A stretch of DNA of 16,025 nucleotides from JBMNOI01 sp050942995 (GTDB taxonomy: Bacteria; Chloroflexota; Anaerolineae; UBA1429). The translations under genes and the position numbers were made by a program. Positions 5,946-13,181 of this stretch are shown one piece after another. The notes beneath the pieces were generated by a model. The model was not told the DNA's origin. It was given only the letters and a program-made list of their open reading frames with translations, and did not search any database. The stretch covers positions 1-16,025 of the forward strand of contig JBMNOI010000085.1 of the NCBI GenBank assembly GCA_050942995.1, read 5' to 3'. Every line of letters starts with the position of its first letter. Position 1 is the first letter of the stretch.

Positions 5946-5980
5946 AGAACGCCCTTGGCGTTCTCCGAAAGGGGGAGAGC
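5946..5980 (+). promoter_or_regulatory. Two-state leader before the MFS start (candidate translational switch)
   Basis: Hairpin A pairs AGAACGCC (5946-5953) with GGCGTTCT (5957-5964) around a CTT loop. Hairpin B pairs TCTCC (5962-5966) with GGAGA (5974-5978), which is the Shine-Dalgarno of the MFS gene. The two share bases 5962-5964 and cannot both form fully: A frees the ribosome site, B hides it. This is the geometry of translational attenuators of some resistance genes, but no leader peptide or ligand pocket is evident. Confidence 0.4.
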
Positions 5981-7321
5981 ATGACGGCCAGGGATAACAC
6001 TCAAGCAGACGATCTATCGGTTCAGACGGCAAGCTTGCCCGGACGCAACCGGATTTTGCTGGCCATGATGGCCCAGGTGTTCATGGTCTCCCTGGGTATC
6101 GGCCTGGTGGGACCCATCATGCCCCTCTATGCCCAGTCGTTCGGCGTGGGCGCGGCTATGGTGGGCGGCCTGGTGACCGCCTTTGGTATCGCCCGCATCA
6201 TCGTCAATGTGCCGGTCGGGCGGCTGGTGGAAAAGATCGGGCGCAAGCCGCTGCTGGTGGGGGGGCCGCTGCTCACGTCGACGGCGGCTCTGTTGATGGG
6301 CCTCTCGACCCAGTTCGAGCACCTCATATTCTGGCGATTTCTGCAGGGGTTGGGCTCGGCCGCGCAGATGACGGCCGCTATGGTGTGCCTGGCCGATATC
6401 ACAACGAGCGAAAATCGCGGTCGGATCATGAGTCGCTATCAGGGGAGCATGCTGGTAGGCGCCAGCTTTGGCCCGACCCTGGGCGGCCTCGTGGGGGAGC
6501 ATTTCGGCTTCCGGGCGCCCTTTTTCGTCTACTCGGCACTGACGTTCAGCGCCGTGATTTGGGCGTTGCTGGTAGTGCCCGAGACGCGGCGTTATACTCA
6601 ACTCAAAGTTCAGACCGGGCGGAATGAGGCGGGCACATCGAGGAAGGATCAGAGCGGGCAGGCGCCGGACAGGCCGTTTACGGCCATGTCGCTGTTCCGA
6701 GACCCCAATTTCTGGCTGGTGAGCCTGGTCTCGTTGACGATCTTTTTCACCCGTACCGGCAGCCGCAACACCGTCCTGCCGTTATATGGAAACAGTGTAT
6801 TGGGCCTGTCTGCCGGGCAGGTGGGGTTCACCTTTACCCTTACCGCCATCTTTAACCTGCTGACGGTCAACCTCTCCGGTTCGTTGTGCGACCGATACGG
6901 TCGCAAGGCGGTCATCGCCCCGGCCTGTGTGTTATCGGGTCTATCGCTGATCTGCTTCAGCCTGAGCCCCAATTACACCTACTTTTTGCTCAGCGCCGGG
7001 CTTTTGGGGATCGGCACGGGGTTGGCCGGCCCTGCCCCCGCGGCCTATGTGACCGACCTGGCCGGGCCGGGCAATTATGGCCTGGCGATGGGGATTTTCC
7101 GCACCTTTAGCGATGTGGGCATCTCCATTGGGCCGCTGTTTCTGGGCGCGCTAAGCGATCAGTTCGGCTATATGATGGCGTTGCGGGTGAACGCGATCAT
7201 GTTCGCCGGCGCCGGCCTGGCCTTTGGCCTGCTGGCCAAAGAGACGCTGGTGCGAGATCGAGGCGCGCAACCCGCCAGGGCACAACCCGGCGGCATTGCG
7301 GGGGGCTCACGCGTCTCCTGA
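5981..7321 (+). CDS. Major facilitator superfamily transporter, 12-TM drug/H+ antiporter type
   Basis: The 446-aa membrane protein has two six-helix halves joined by a hydrophilic, charged loop (about 200-235). MFS motif A appears in the first half as GRLVEKIGRK (80-89) and again in the second as GSLCDRYGRK (300-309), showing the duplicated fold. GASFGPTLGG (160-169) in the fifth helix matches motif C, typical of proton-coupled exporters, so efflux of a drug or metabolite from the cytoplasm is more likely than uptake. The start at 5981 is chosen because GGGGGAG (5971-5977) precedes it and the promoter lies at 5885-5912; an upstream ATG in frame (5822) would add a 53-residue polar extension unlike the family. 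The C-terminal tail (about 425-446) is Gly/Ala/Pro-rich. It converges with fucU. Substrate cannot be inferred; sugar export is possible given the neighbour but unsupported. Confidence 0.92.
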   Translation: MTARDNTQADDLSVQTASLPGRNRILLAMMAQVFMVSLGIGLVGPIMPLYAQSFGVGAAMVGGLVTAFGIARIIVNVPVGRLVEKIGRKPLLVGGPLLTSTAALLMGLSTQFEHLIFWRFLQGLGSAAQMTAAMVCLADITTSENRGRIMSRYQGSMLVGASFGPTLGGLVGEHFGFRAPFFVYSALTFSAVIWALLVVPETRRYTQLKVQTGRNEAGTSRKDQSGQAPDRPFTAMSLFRDPNFWLVSLVSLTIFFTRTGSRNTVLPLYGNSVLGLSAGQVGFTFTLTAIFNLLTVNLSGSLCDRYGRKAVIAPACVLSGLSLICFSLSPNYTYFLLSAGLLGIGTGLAGPAPAAYVTDLAGPGNYGLAMGIFRTFSDVGISIGPLFLGALSDQFGYMMALRVNAIMFAGAGLAFGLLAKETLVRDRGAQPARAQPGGIAGGSRVS

Positions 7322-7327
7322 TCGATC

Positions 7328-7398
7328 GGCGGGCATATGGCCTGTCGTCACAATGCCGCTCCCCAAAGGTGACGCGGCATACCCGCCATCACCTTTGG
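7328..7398. terminator. Interleaved inverted repeats between convergent genes (likely bidirectional terminator)
   Basis: Three arm pairs are interlaced: GGCGGG/CCCGCC (7328-7333/7382-7387), ATGCCGC/GCGGCAT (7353-7359/7374-7380) and CCAAAGGTGA/TCACCTTTGG (7363-7372/7389-7398). The last, 10 bp long, is the best hairpin and lies in the correct place to stop both the MFS and the fucU transcripts, although neither side has a strong T tract. The crossing arms allow alternative folds or a pseudoknot. Confidence 0.5.
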
Positions 7399-7420
7399 AG
7401 GGGCGTTTGATGCGAGGCAC

Positions 7421-7849
7421 TCAGGCCGGATCCGGCGGGATGACGCCGATGGTGAGCAGAATGTTGGCATAGATGCGCTGCTCGCCTGTGGCGATGACCA
7501 GCGCCACATCCTGCCCCCTCGCTGCATCGTAAAAGGCGAACCGTTCCAGGTACTGGAGATCGACATCCTCGGGCAGGTGTTTCCGAAAGGCTTCAAAGAT
7601 GGGGGCCTCACGGCCATCGGCCGGCATCATCACGTGGGCGGCCTCGATGGGAATGACTTTGGCCAGCACGGCCAGTACCTCATCGCTGGGCGCGCTGCCG
7701 CGGGTCAGGTTCAGATAGACGCGAGTTGCTGCGGGATTGGCGCCGGTACTGAACGGATAGTTGCCGTCGGCGATGAGTACCTGCGAGCCGTGCCCGGCGG
7801 TAGCCAGCGCGGCCAGAATCTGTGGATGGGTGAGCGGGCTGTTGAGCAT
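7421..7849 (-). CDS. fucU: L-fucose mutarotase (RbsD/FucU family)
   Basis: The 142-aa product interconverts the alpha and beta anomers of L-fucose (or a related sugar) in the cytoplasm, supplying the form used by isomerase or kinase. It matches FucU in length (E. coli about 140 aa) and motifs: H20 in AGHGSQVLIADGNYP with D28, the RFAFYDAAR segment (103-111), which resembles the RFAFYE region of E. coli FucU, and the terminal TGEQRIYANILLTIGV with Y127. His20, Asp28 and the late Tyr are the residues used in RbsD/FucU chemistry. ATG at 7849 follows AGGAGG (plus 7854-7859) by 4 bases, and its promoter is at 7886-7915, which excludes the longer reading frame starting at 7915. It is monocistronic and convergent with the MFS gene. 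RbsD (ribose pyranase) is the alternative, but the RFAFY segment favours FucU. Confidence 0.9.
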   Translation of the reverse strand: MLNSPLTHPQILAALATAGHGSQVLIADGNYPFSTGANPAATRVYLNLTRGSAPSDEVLAVLAKVIPIEAAHVMMPADGREAPIFEAFRKHLPEDVDLQYLERFAFYDAARGQDVALVIATGEQRIYANILLTIGVIPPDPA

Positions 7850-7885
7850 GTAACCTCCTGATCGGGTGTGAATGGATTTGGCCGT

Positions 7886-7915
7886 ATTATAGGCGCGGCA
7901 GAGGCAGCCGGTCAA
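7886..7915 (-). promoter_or_regulatory. Sigma-70-type promoter of fucU
   Basis: On the minus strand TTGACC (plus 7910-7915, 5 of 6) and a perfect TATAAT (plus 7886-7891) are spaced by 18 bases. The start near 7879 leaves a 30-nt leader. It is the strongest -10 in the window and fixes the fucU start at 7849. Confidence 0.75.
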
Positions 7916-7963
7916 CGGTTCGTGCGCCGATCTGGGTCAGATGAGTTGGGCAAGGAGAGGCCG

Positions 7964-8143
7964 ATGGACGGCGGAGACGATGCCGGGCAGGAGGTGTTCC
8001 CCGCCCACCTGCACGCCTTTCCCCGGTATGCCAGCGACGCATTCCGCATCCATGCCGATTGGGCATCTCCGGCGGCCCATCCATCTCGAGAAACGCTCGA
8101 TGCCCTGGCCGACGGTATCCGTCGGGCGCTGGACGATGGCTGA
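7964..8143 (+). CDS. Hypothetical 59-aa protein
   Basis: I do not recognise the family. The ORF begins at ATG 7964, 7 bases after AAGGAGAG (7952-7959 area), a reasonable ribosome site, and ends at TGA 8141-8143. The product is acidic at the start, has a central aromatic/His-rich part (VFPAHLHAFPRYASDAFRIH) and ends in a probable helix (TLDALADGIRRALDDG). Codons favour G in first and G/C in third position, like the surrounding genes. It lies between the divergent fucU and the ManD-like gene, with no clear promoter of its own. It could be a real small protein or a remnant of a longer gene; the longer frame from 7868 overlaps the fucU promoter and is less likely. Confidence 0.45.
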   Translation: MDGGDDAGQEVFPAHLHAFPRYASDAFRIHADWASPAAHPSRETLDALADGIRRALDDG

Positions 8144-8178
8144 AGGTGGGATGTCCACATTCTTGTTCGGTCGTTCAC

Positions 8179-8207
8179 TTGACAGATCGGCCTGGAGTGG
8201 GTAGCGT
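8179..8207 (+). promoter_or_regulatory. Weak candidate promoter for the ManD-like gene
   Basis: A perfect -35 TTGACA (8179-8184) is followed after 17 bases by TAGCGT (8202-8207), which matches the -10 consensus at only 3 of 6 positions. If used, the leader would be about 105 nt and include the hairpin at 8222-8262. Confidence 0.3.
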
Positions 8208-8221
8208 AGAAACGACAGCGG

Positions 8222-8262
8222 GCAGGGCTTGACCGTGACCCTGTGCGGGACACAGGGCCTGC
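8222..8262 (+). other. Nested stem-loop in the leader of the ManD-like gene
   Basis: CCCTGTG (8239-8245) pairs with CACAGGG (8251-8257) around a 5-base loop, and GCAGG (8222-8226) with CCTGC (8258-8262) outside it. No T tract follows. It may be a leader structure or an operator. Confidence 0.35.
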
Positions 8263-8318
8263 TACGATCTGCCGTACCTGCGTCAGAATACACTAACGCT
8301 GCAGAAAGGATCAGGACA

Positions 8319-9131
8319 ATGAAATGGGCAGTGGAAGTAGGGAATGTTGGTGACGGTACGCCAGAAGGCGCGGCCCGATATTGTCTCAAGCTGGGTCTCG
8401 AGGGCGTCTCTCTGCCCTGGGCACGCGTCCCCGGCTTTGAAGAGAAGGGCTATCTCGAGGCAGAGGCGATTGCCCCTATCCGCAAAAAGATCGAGGATAT
8501 GGGCGTCGAGTTTGCTCCCATGGTCGCCTGGGCGCCGCGAGATCTGCCAAAGGGCGAAGAGGCTGGGAAGCACTTTGCCAATCTGCGCCGCAGCTTTGAG
8601 GCCATGGCCGCAGTGGGCGTCGATACACTGATCATGTTCCCTCCGGGCCGCCCGGATTCGCCGTGGGACGAGATCGTCGCCTACTATCGAGAGCTGATCA
8701 AGATCGCCGAAGAGTTTAACATCCGCATCGCGCTGCACAATCATGGCCAGTTCAAGCCCGTCAAGGTTTTGAAGCGGCTCATGGAAGATGTGCCCAGCCC
8801 CTTGAACGGCGTTTGCCTGTGCTCGGGGAACTCGTGGCATGGCGATGGCGAGGCGATGTACGACACGATGCGCGAGCTGGCCGGCAAGATCTTTTTCGTC
8901 CACGTCCGCAACGTCAAGACCGGCGAGGGCGAGAAAGAGTACTGGCTGGAGCAGGGCGATGTCGATCTGCCCCGGTTCATCAAAGTGCTCAAAGAGATGG
9001 GCTACGACGGCTATGTTCGCTCGGAGCATCTGCCGACGGACATGTACCGGACCCATGAGCCCGAGGTGGCCGGCGTCTCGGACATCGGCACCGCCTATTC
9101 GGTGGGCTATCTGCGGGCATACATGAAGTAG
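8319..9131 (+). CDS. Mannonate dehydratase-like TIM-barrel enzyme (UxuA/ManD-type, short form)
   Basis: The 270-aa protein belongs to the xylose-isomerase-like TIM-barrel group and most resembles mannonate dehydratase UxuA, which removes water from D-mannonate to give 2-keto-3-deoxygluconate in hexuronate breakdown. The matching pieces are GVCLCSGN (164-171, compare the CSGS of UxuA), FFVHVRNVK (192-200, compare FVHLRNV) and DVDLPRFIKVL (214-224) followed by SEHLP (235-239). The metal ligands of that family (His, Cys, His, Asp) correspond to H140 or H142 (ALHNH), C168, H195 and E236, with Glu in place of Asp. It is about 100 residues shorter than typical UxuA, so a different sugar acid or an epimerase role is possible. 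ATG 8319 is chosen because it starts the first barrel strand and follows AAAGGA (8305-8310); an in-frame upstream GTG at 8229 lies within the leader hairpin region. It is monocistronic and ends in a strong terminator. Confidence 0.8.
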   Translation: MKWAVEVGNVGDGTPEGAARYCLKLGLEGVSLPWARVPGFEEKGYLEAEAIAPIRKKIEDMGVEFAPMVAWAPRDLPKGEEAGKHFANLRRSFEAMAAVGVDTLIMFPPGRPDSPWDEIVAYYRELIKIAEEFNIRIALHNHGQFKPVKVLKRLMEDVPSPLNGVCLCSGNSWHGDGEAMYDTMRELAGKIFFVHVRNVKTGEGEKEYWLEQGDVDLPRFIKVLKEMGYDGYVRSEHLPTDMYRTHEPEVAGVSDIGTAYSVGYLRAYMK

Positions 9132-9149
9132 AGGGACCCTTTAGAGAGC

Positions 9150-9179
9150 AGGGCGGGTTCGACCGAACCCGCCCTTTTT
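9150..9179 (+). terminator. Intrinsic terminator of the ManD-like gene
   Basis: Arms AGGGCGGGTTCG (9150-9161) and CGAACCCGCCCT (9164-9175) are perfect 12-bp complements; the real loop opens a few pairs. TTTTT (9175-9179) follows. It starts 18 bases after the stop codon and may also stop the convergent addBA-dinB transcript. Confidence 0.9.
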
Positions 9180-9205
9180 GTTCATTCGGCCGGAGGCGTA
9201 CGCCT

Positions 9206-9730
9206 TTACGCTCCTTTTCGCGCGTCCAGCATCGCCCTGATCCATTCGATATGGTCCGCGTCGTGTGCACAGGTGTTATCCACGACGCCGTTGATGATCG
9301 CATAAGCCTCCGCCGTAACGTCGGGCATGAACGGGCGTTCATACAGGTCGGCATCGGAGAGCGTCTCCAGCAGAGCCAGCACCTCCCGACGCGATGCCCG
9401 CCATGTTTCCAGCACCTCGGGCAACGGCCGATCCTTCTCCCGTTCATAGATGACGGCGTTGACTGCGTCGACGCCACCGGTCTCGTATATGGCGTCGTCG
9501 ACGCCTATGGCCTCGCCCATGGGCTTCCCGCGCAGCACGCCCAGCAGCGCACAATCCCAGGCGGCGAGGTGGATGAGATGGTCCTTAACCGACCAGCCCC
9601 CATCGGGGGCGGGAGCGATCATCTCGTCATCGCTCAACGACGCGACGAGCTCCTCCAGCGTCGCTTGGGTGCGGTGGATGCGCTCGATCAGCTCGGCTTT
9701 GGTACGGGGCAAGGGTTCGTTCTGGGCCAT
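9206..9730 (-). CDS. DinB / ClbS-DfsB-family four-helix protein
   Basis: The 174-aa protein shows the pattern of the DinB/DfsB four-helix bundle: an N-terminal helix (KAELIERIHRTQATLEELV, 11-29), the motif GGWSVKDHLIHLAAWD (44-59) and a last helix with HDADHIEW (156-163). H51 or H54, H156 and H160 are the probable metal ligands. Family members include thiol transferases, and ClbS, which hydrolyses the colibactin warhead and protects DNA. The exact reaction here is unknown. ATG 9730 follows AAAGGA (plus 9737-9742 region) by about 6 bases, and the site abuts the addA stop at 9741, only 10 bases upstream, so it is very probably the last gene of the addBA operon. That context suggests, but does not prove, a role in DNA damage protection. 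Confidence 0.82.
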   Translation of the reverse strand: MAQNEPLPRTKAELIERIHRTQATLEELVASLSDDEMIAPAPDGGWSVKDHLIHLAAWDCALLGVLRGKPMGEAIGVDDAIYETGGVDAVNAVIYEREKDRPLPEVLETWRASRREVLALLETLSDADLYERPFMPDVTAEAYAIINGVVDNTCAHDADHIEWIRAMLDARKGA

Positions 9731-9740
9731 GGGTTTCCTT

Positions 9741-12700
9741 TCATGATAAAGCGGTGTCCTGGCATCCGTTTGTAGCCAGGATTGGATCCTCTACCAGATG
9801 GATGCGACGGTCCATATCCAGCATACAGAGGAGCAGGCGTGGCCGTTCGCCCAACAATGCCTCCACGGCATCGACGTAGCGCGCCATCTGTTTCAGATAT
9901 CGCTTACGATGCAGCAGATCGGTCAATTTTTCGCCCTGTCGCGGACGGTCGGTCTTGAACTCGACGATCGTCCAGCGTCCGTCGCGTCGGTAGAGCACAT
10001 CGATGACACCGTTCTCTGTCTCGCCGTCATCGAGCTCCAGGCTGTAAGGCACCTCGTGATAACGCCGCTCGGCGGTGTCGATCTCGCGGTAAAGGGGGTG
10101 AGCGCGCAGACGGAGCAAGAGCTTGCGCGCCTCTCTTCGAGCATGTTCGATCTGGGCACCGTCCACCAGTCCCTGTTCCCGGGCCAATGTGCGCGCCCAC
10201 TCGTCAAACGACTCGTCGGGAAAGCGCCACTCGGCCAGGGCAGTGTGCACCAGCACCCCGATCACCCAGCGCGGCGCCCATGGTCGCGCCCCGTGGGGCA
10301 CCACCCGCCACACTCTGCGCATAGGCCCCTCGTCCTCGGTGACTTTTTCCGGCGGCTCGGAAGGGCCGTCTTCTTGCGGTGCCTCGGGCGGTGTTACGGT
10401 GCTCAGCAGGACCGGCGGGCGGAAGGCGGGCGCCTCGGAGGAGTGGTCGACCTGCATCGTCATCGCGACAGGCGGCCGATACTCCGGACCGTAAAGGGTA
10501 CAGGCCACCGGCGTTGTGCCGACCTGCAAGATGTGGCAGACCCGGCCATCGCCGACGACGGTGGATATTTCTGCCAGTCCCAGACATTCCTCACCGGCCA
10601 GGCGCGATAGCCACCCTCTCTGATTGTTCCCCAACGTGCCGCTCTGGTTGGCATGGACGCAGCCGCTGAGGATCAGCATCTCGGCGGCGCGGGTGGCGGC
10701 CACGTACAGCAGCCGATCTTCCTCGGCCGCCTCGCGATCGCGCTCGGCGGTGCGGGCCAGGTCGTATATCAGGGCTTTTTGCTCGGTATCCCGGTCTTTG
10801 CAGGGGAGCAGCGGCCCCAGCTCGGGGTCGAGGATTAGCCCCTCGCGGGCCATGGGCGAGTAGGTGATATCGCCGATGACGAGCACCGGGAATTCGAGCC
10901 CCTTGGCGGCGTGTACGCTCATGATCTGTACGGCGCCCTCTCCGGCGGCCCGGGCCTCGCCCTCGCGGGCCCCTGAATCGCGCAGACGACCGATATATTC
11001 GAGGAACTCGCCCACGCTGGCCATGCCTCCGGCGCGGGCATCGCTCAATAGCTTGCTGACATTGCGGACTGCGCGTGCCTGTCCTTGACAGAGCAGCATC
11101 GCCCGATAGCCGGTATCGTCCAGAAAGGCCTTGAGCACGTCGGCTACGGTGGTGCGACCGGCGCGACGATGCAGCGTGTGCAGGATATCTCGCGCGCGGC
11201 ACAGCGCCTTGCGATCGGTCTCGTTTAGCCCGGCACTTTCCGAGGCGACGTCCAGCACGCTCCACAGGCGATCGGCGGGGGCCTGCTGCGAGCGCCATCG
11301 GCACAGCCTGTAGAGCGCCTCGTCAGAGACCGCCAGCGCGGGAGAGCGCAGCGCTCCGACCAGCGCGAGATCGTCGCCGGGATCGGCGATGGCTCGCAGG
11401 ATATTGAGCAGGTCGCGCACCTCGGGCCGCTGGTAGAATCCGCGGCCGGCCACGGTGACAAAGGGTATCCCGGCCCGTTCCAGGGCGTCTTCATAGACGC
11501 CGAAGGATGTCGAGGCGCGACAGACGATGGCCACATCACCATAGTTGAGGGGGCGGGTGGCCTCTCTCTCGCCGATATAGATCTCCTGCCGCTCGATCAG
11601 ATCGATCAGGCGCATGGCCAGCGCGTCGGCGGCCCGATCCAGCGCCCCGTCCGTCTTGGTGCCGACGGCGAGATGCAACTCGACGTGGGGGGCGGCCAGC
11701 CCTCTGGCGGGTTGGGCGCGATACGGATTCAACGGCGCAAAGGGCTCGACCCAGGGGCGCGCCGGATCCTCGGCCTCGCCCAGTACCGGCCGCAGCAGGT
11801 TGTTCAACGCTTGCACCAGCGGCGCATGGGCACGATAGGTGGTGGCCAGAGGAAACACGTGTCCGCCGTCGGCTGCGATCTCTCGGCGCACCTGGCGGAA
11901 CACAGTGACATCGGCGCCACGGAAGCGATAGATCGATTGCTTGGCGTCGCCCACTACAAAAAGGCGGCCGCCCTCTCCGTTCAGCAGGTTCACCAGGTCA
12001 CGCTGGCGCCCGTTGGTATCCTGAAACTCGTCCACCAGTATGGTGTGGATCTCGTCACGCCAGTGGCGGCGCACCTCGGCGTTTTCACGCAGCAGGGTGA
12101 CGGCCCGCTCCTCCAGATCATCGAAATCCAGTGCGTTCAGCTCGTCTTTGAGCGCATCGTAACGTCGCGTCACATCGGCAAACAGCATCCGCAGGGCGGG
12201 AATAGCCGCGGCCAGGGCCTCGTCGCGCTCGTTGAGGCCGTCGGCCAGACGGGCAAGTTGCCGGCGCCACGACTCGCGAAGCGTTCGCAGCGCATCCTTG
12301 ATTTCTTTAACACTAATAGGCCATGAATCGGTCTTGCCACCGGTCAGATTAATGGCATCCAGCTTTTTCAGCGCGGCTGGGCAAAAGAGCAGAGGCTCGC
12401 TCAACGCGGTGAGCGCCTCATGCGCCATGTACCACGAGGGGGCGAGCTTGTCGTCCGGGTTGAGTGGGGCATTGGAGAGGAGCAGATCGGCCGCCTCCTG
12501 CCACGCCGGATCGCCCGTCATCTGGGCCAGGGCCCGCTGCTGGCGATCCGTCAACACGATCTGCCAGTATGACAGCGGTTCATCCGCTACGGCAGCCAGC
12601 GCCGCCTGCGCCTCCAAACGCCGATTCAGCATGTCGGTCAGGGTGCTGCGTACGCCATTCTCGCTCAACAGAACGAAAATCTCGGCCACATCCTCTTCTC

Positions 12701-13178
12701 CGGCGGCCCAGCCCATGGTCTCTTCGACAGCCTGGATGCGCAGCAGGGCGGTGCGCCCCTCGTCCAGCACATCGTAGCGAGGATCGATTCCGGCCTCGGC
12801 CGGGTGTGACCGCAGAATGTCTCCGCACAGGGTGTGGATGGTGCCGATACGGGCCGCATCCAGCGCGGCATACATCTCTTGCCAGCGGGTACGCTCGTCA
12901 GCGGGCACATCGGGGTGCGCCAGATAACGGCGCATCTCCCGACGGATACGGTTGCGCATCTCTTGCGCCGCCTTGCGGGTAAAGGTGATGGCGGCGATGC
13001 GACGTAACGGTACCCCTTCGGCCAGCAGCGCCAGATAGCGCGCGACCAGAGCCCGCGTCTTGCCCGCGCCGGCACCTGCCGTCACCACCACATCGCGGCC
13101 ACGAGCCAGGATGCAACGGGCCTGTTCTGCACTGGGCTTGAGCTGTTCTACGATGGGATGCATGGTCGTCTGTGTCAT
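9741..13178 (-). CDS. addA: AddA-type helicase-nuclease (RecB-like, double-strand break repair)
   Basis: The 1145-aa protein is a UvrD-family superfamily 1 helicase with a C-terminal RecB-family nuclease, the layout of AddA/RexA. With AddB it unwinds and trims double-stranded DNA ends to make 3' tails for RecA. Walker A is TAGAGAGKT (33-41), followed by motif Ia ITFTRKAAQEM (64-74), motif II LVDEFQDT (381-388), motif III VVGDAKQSIYRFRGAD (408-423), motif V SVHAAKGLEF (754-763) and motif VI LLYVAATRA (823-831). The nuclease core shows H980-region GVLVHTALAEW (974-984), GVIDVLY with D1060 and IVEFKTD with E1073 and K1075, so it appears active. A Pro/Glu-rich linker (about 925-952) joins the two parts. 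ATG 13178 lies 3 bases after the addB stop, implying translational coupling; a second ATG at codon 6 is an alternative start. Confidence 0.93.
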   Translation of the reverse strand: MTQTTMHPIVEQLKPSAEQARCILARGRDVVVTAGAGAGKTRALVARYLALLAEGVPLRRIAAITFTRKAAQEMRNRIRREMRRYLAHPDVPADERTRWQEMYAALDAARIGTIHTLCGDILRSHPAEAGIDPRYDVLDEGRTALLRIQAVEETMGWAAGEEDVAEIFVLLSENGVRSTLTDMLNRRLEAQAALAAVADEPLSYWQIVLTDRQQRALAQMTGDPAWQEAADLLLSNAPLNPDDKLAPSWYMAHEALTALSEPLLFCPAALKKLDAINLTGGKTDSWPISVKEIKDALRTLRESWRRQLARLADGLNERDEALAAAIPALRMLFADVTRRYDALKDELNALDFDDLEERAVTLLRENAEVRRHWRDEIHTILVDEFQDTNGRQRDLVNLLNGEGGRLFVVGDAKQSIYRFRGADVTVFRQVRREIAADGGHVFPLATTYRAHAPLVQALNNLLRPVLGEAEDPARPWVEPFAPLNPYRAQPARGLAAPHVELHLAVGTKTDGALDRAADALAMRLIDLIERQEIYIGEREATRPLNYGDVAIVCRASTSFGVYEDALERAGIPFVTVAGRGFYQRPEVRDLLNILRAIADPGDDLALVGALRSPALAVSDEALYRLCRWRSQQAPADRLWSVLDVASESAGLNETDRKALCRARDILHTLHRRAGRTTVADVLKAFLDDTGYRAMLLCQGQARAVRNVSKLLSDARAGGMASVGEFLEYIGRLRDSGAREGEARAAGEGAVQIMSVHAAKGLEFPVLVIGDITYSPMAREGLILDPELGPLLPCKDRDTEQKALIYDLARTAERDREAAEEDRLLYVAATRAAEMLILSGCVHANQSGTLGNNQRGWLSRLAGEECLGLAEISTVVGDGRVCHILQVGTTPVACTLYGPEYRPPVAMTMQVDHSSEAPAFRPPVLLSTVTPPEAPQEDGPSEPPEKVTEDEGPMRRVWRVVPHGARPWAPRWVIGVLVHTALAEWRFPDESFDEWARTLAREQGLVDGAQIEHARREARKLLLRLRAHPLYREIDTAERRYHEVPYSLELDDGETENGVIDVLYRRDGRWTIVEFKTDRPRQGEKLTDLLHRKRYLKQMARYVDAVEALLGERPRLLLCMLDMDRRIHLVEDPILATNGCQDTALS

Positions 13179-13181
13179 GGC

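Larger units (their letters stand above)
5633..5980. other. 348-base region between dnaA and the MFS gene
   Basis: It holds the dnaA terminator, a small hairpin TTCTCC/GGAGAA (5727-5732/5738-5743), the MFS promoter and its folded leader, listed separately. Between about 5745 and 5884 I see nothing with support. An in-frame ATG at 5822 precedes the promoter and is therefore not used as the MFS start. Confidence 0.6.

Noticed and set aside
5822..5980. Longer MFS start at ATG 5822
   Set aside because: The promoter at 5885-5912 and the ribosome site at 5971-5977 lie downstream of it; the extra 53 residues are polar and unlike the family.
5911..5997. Leader peptide ORF ahead of the MFS gene
   Set aside because: Its ATG overlaps the -10 element, so it would not be in the transcript, and it has no Shine-Dalgarno.
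7850..7915. Longer fucU reading frame starting at 7915
   Set aside because: It begins inside the -35 of a strong promoter; the AGGAGG-preceded ATG at 7849 gives the family N-terminus.
9798..10610. Plus-strand ORFs opposite addA and addB
   Set aside because: They are antisense shadows of strongly motif-bearing helicase-nuclease genes; no ribosome sites or families.
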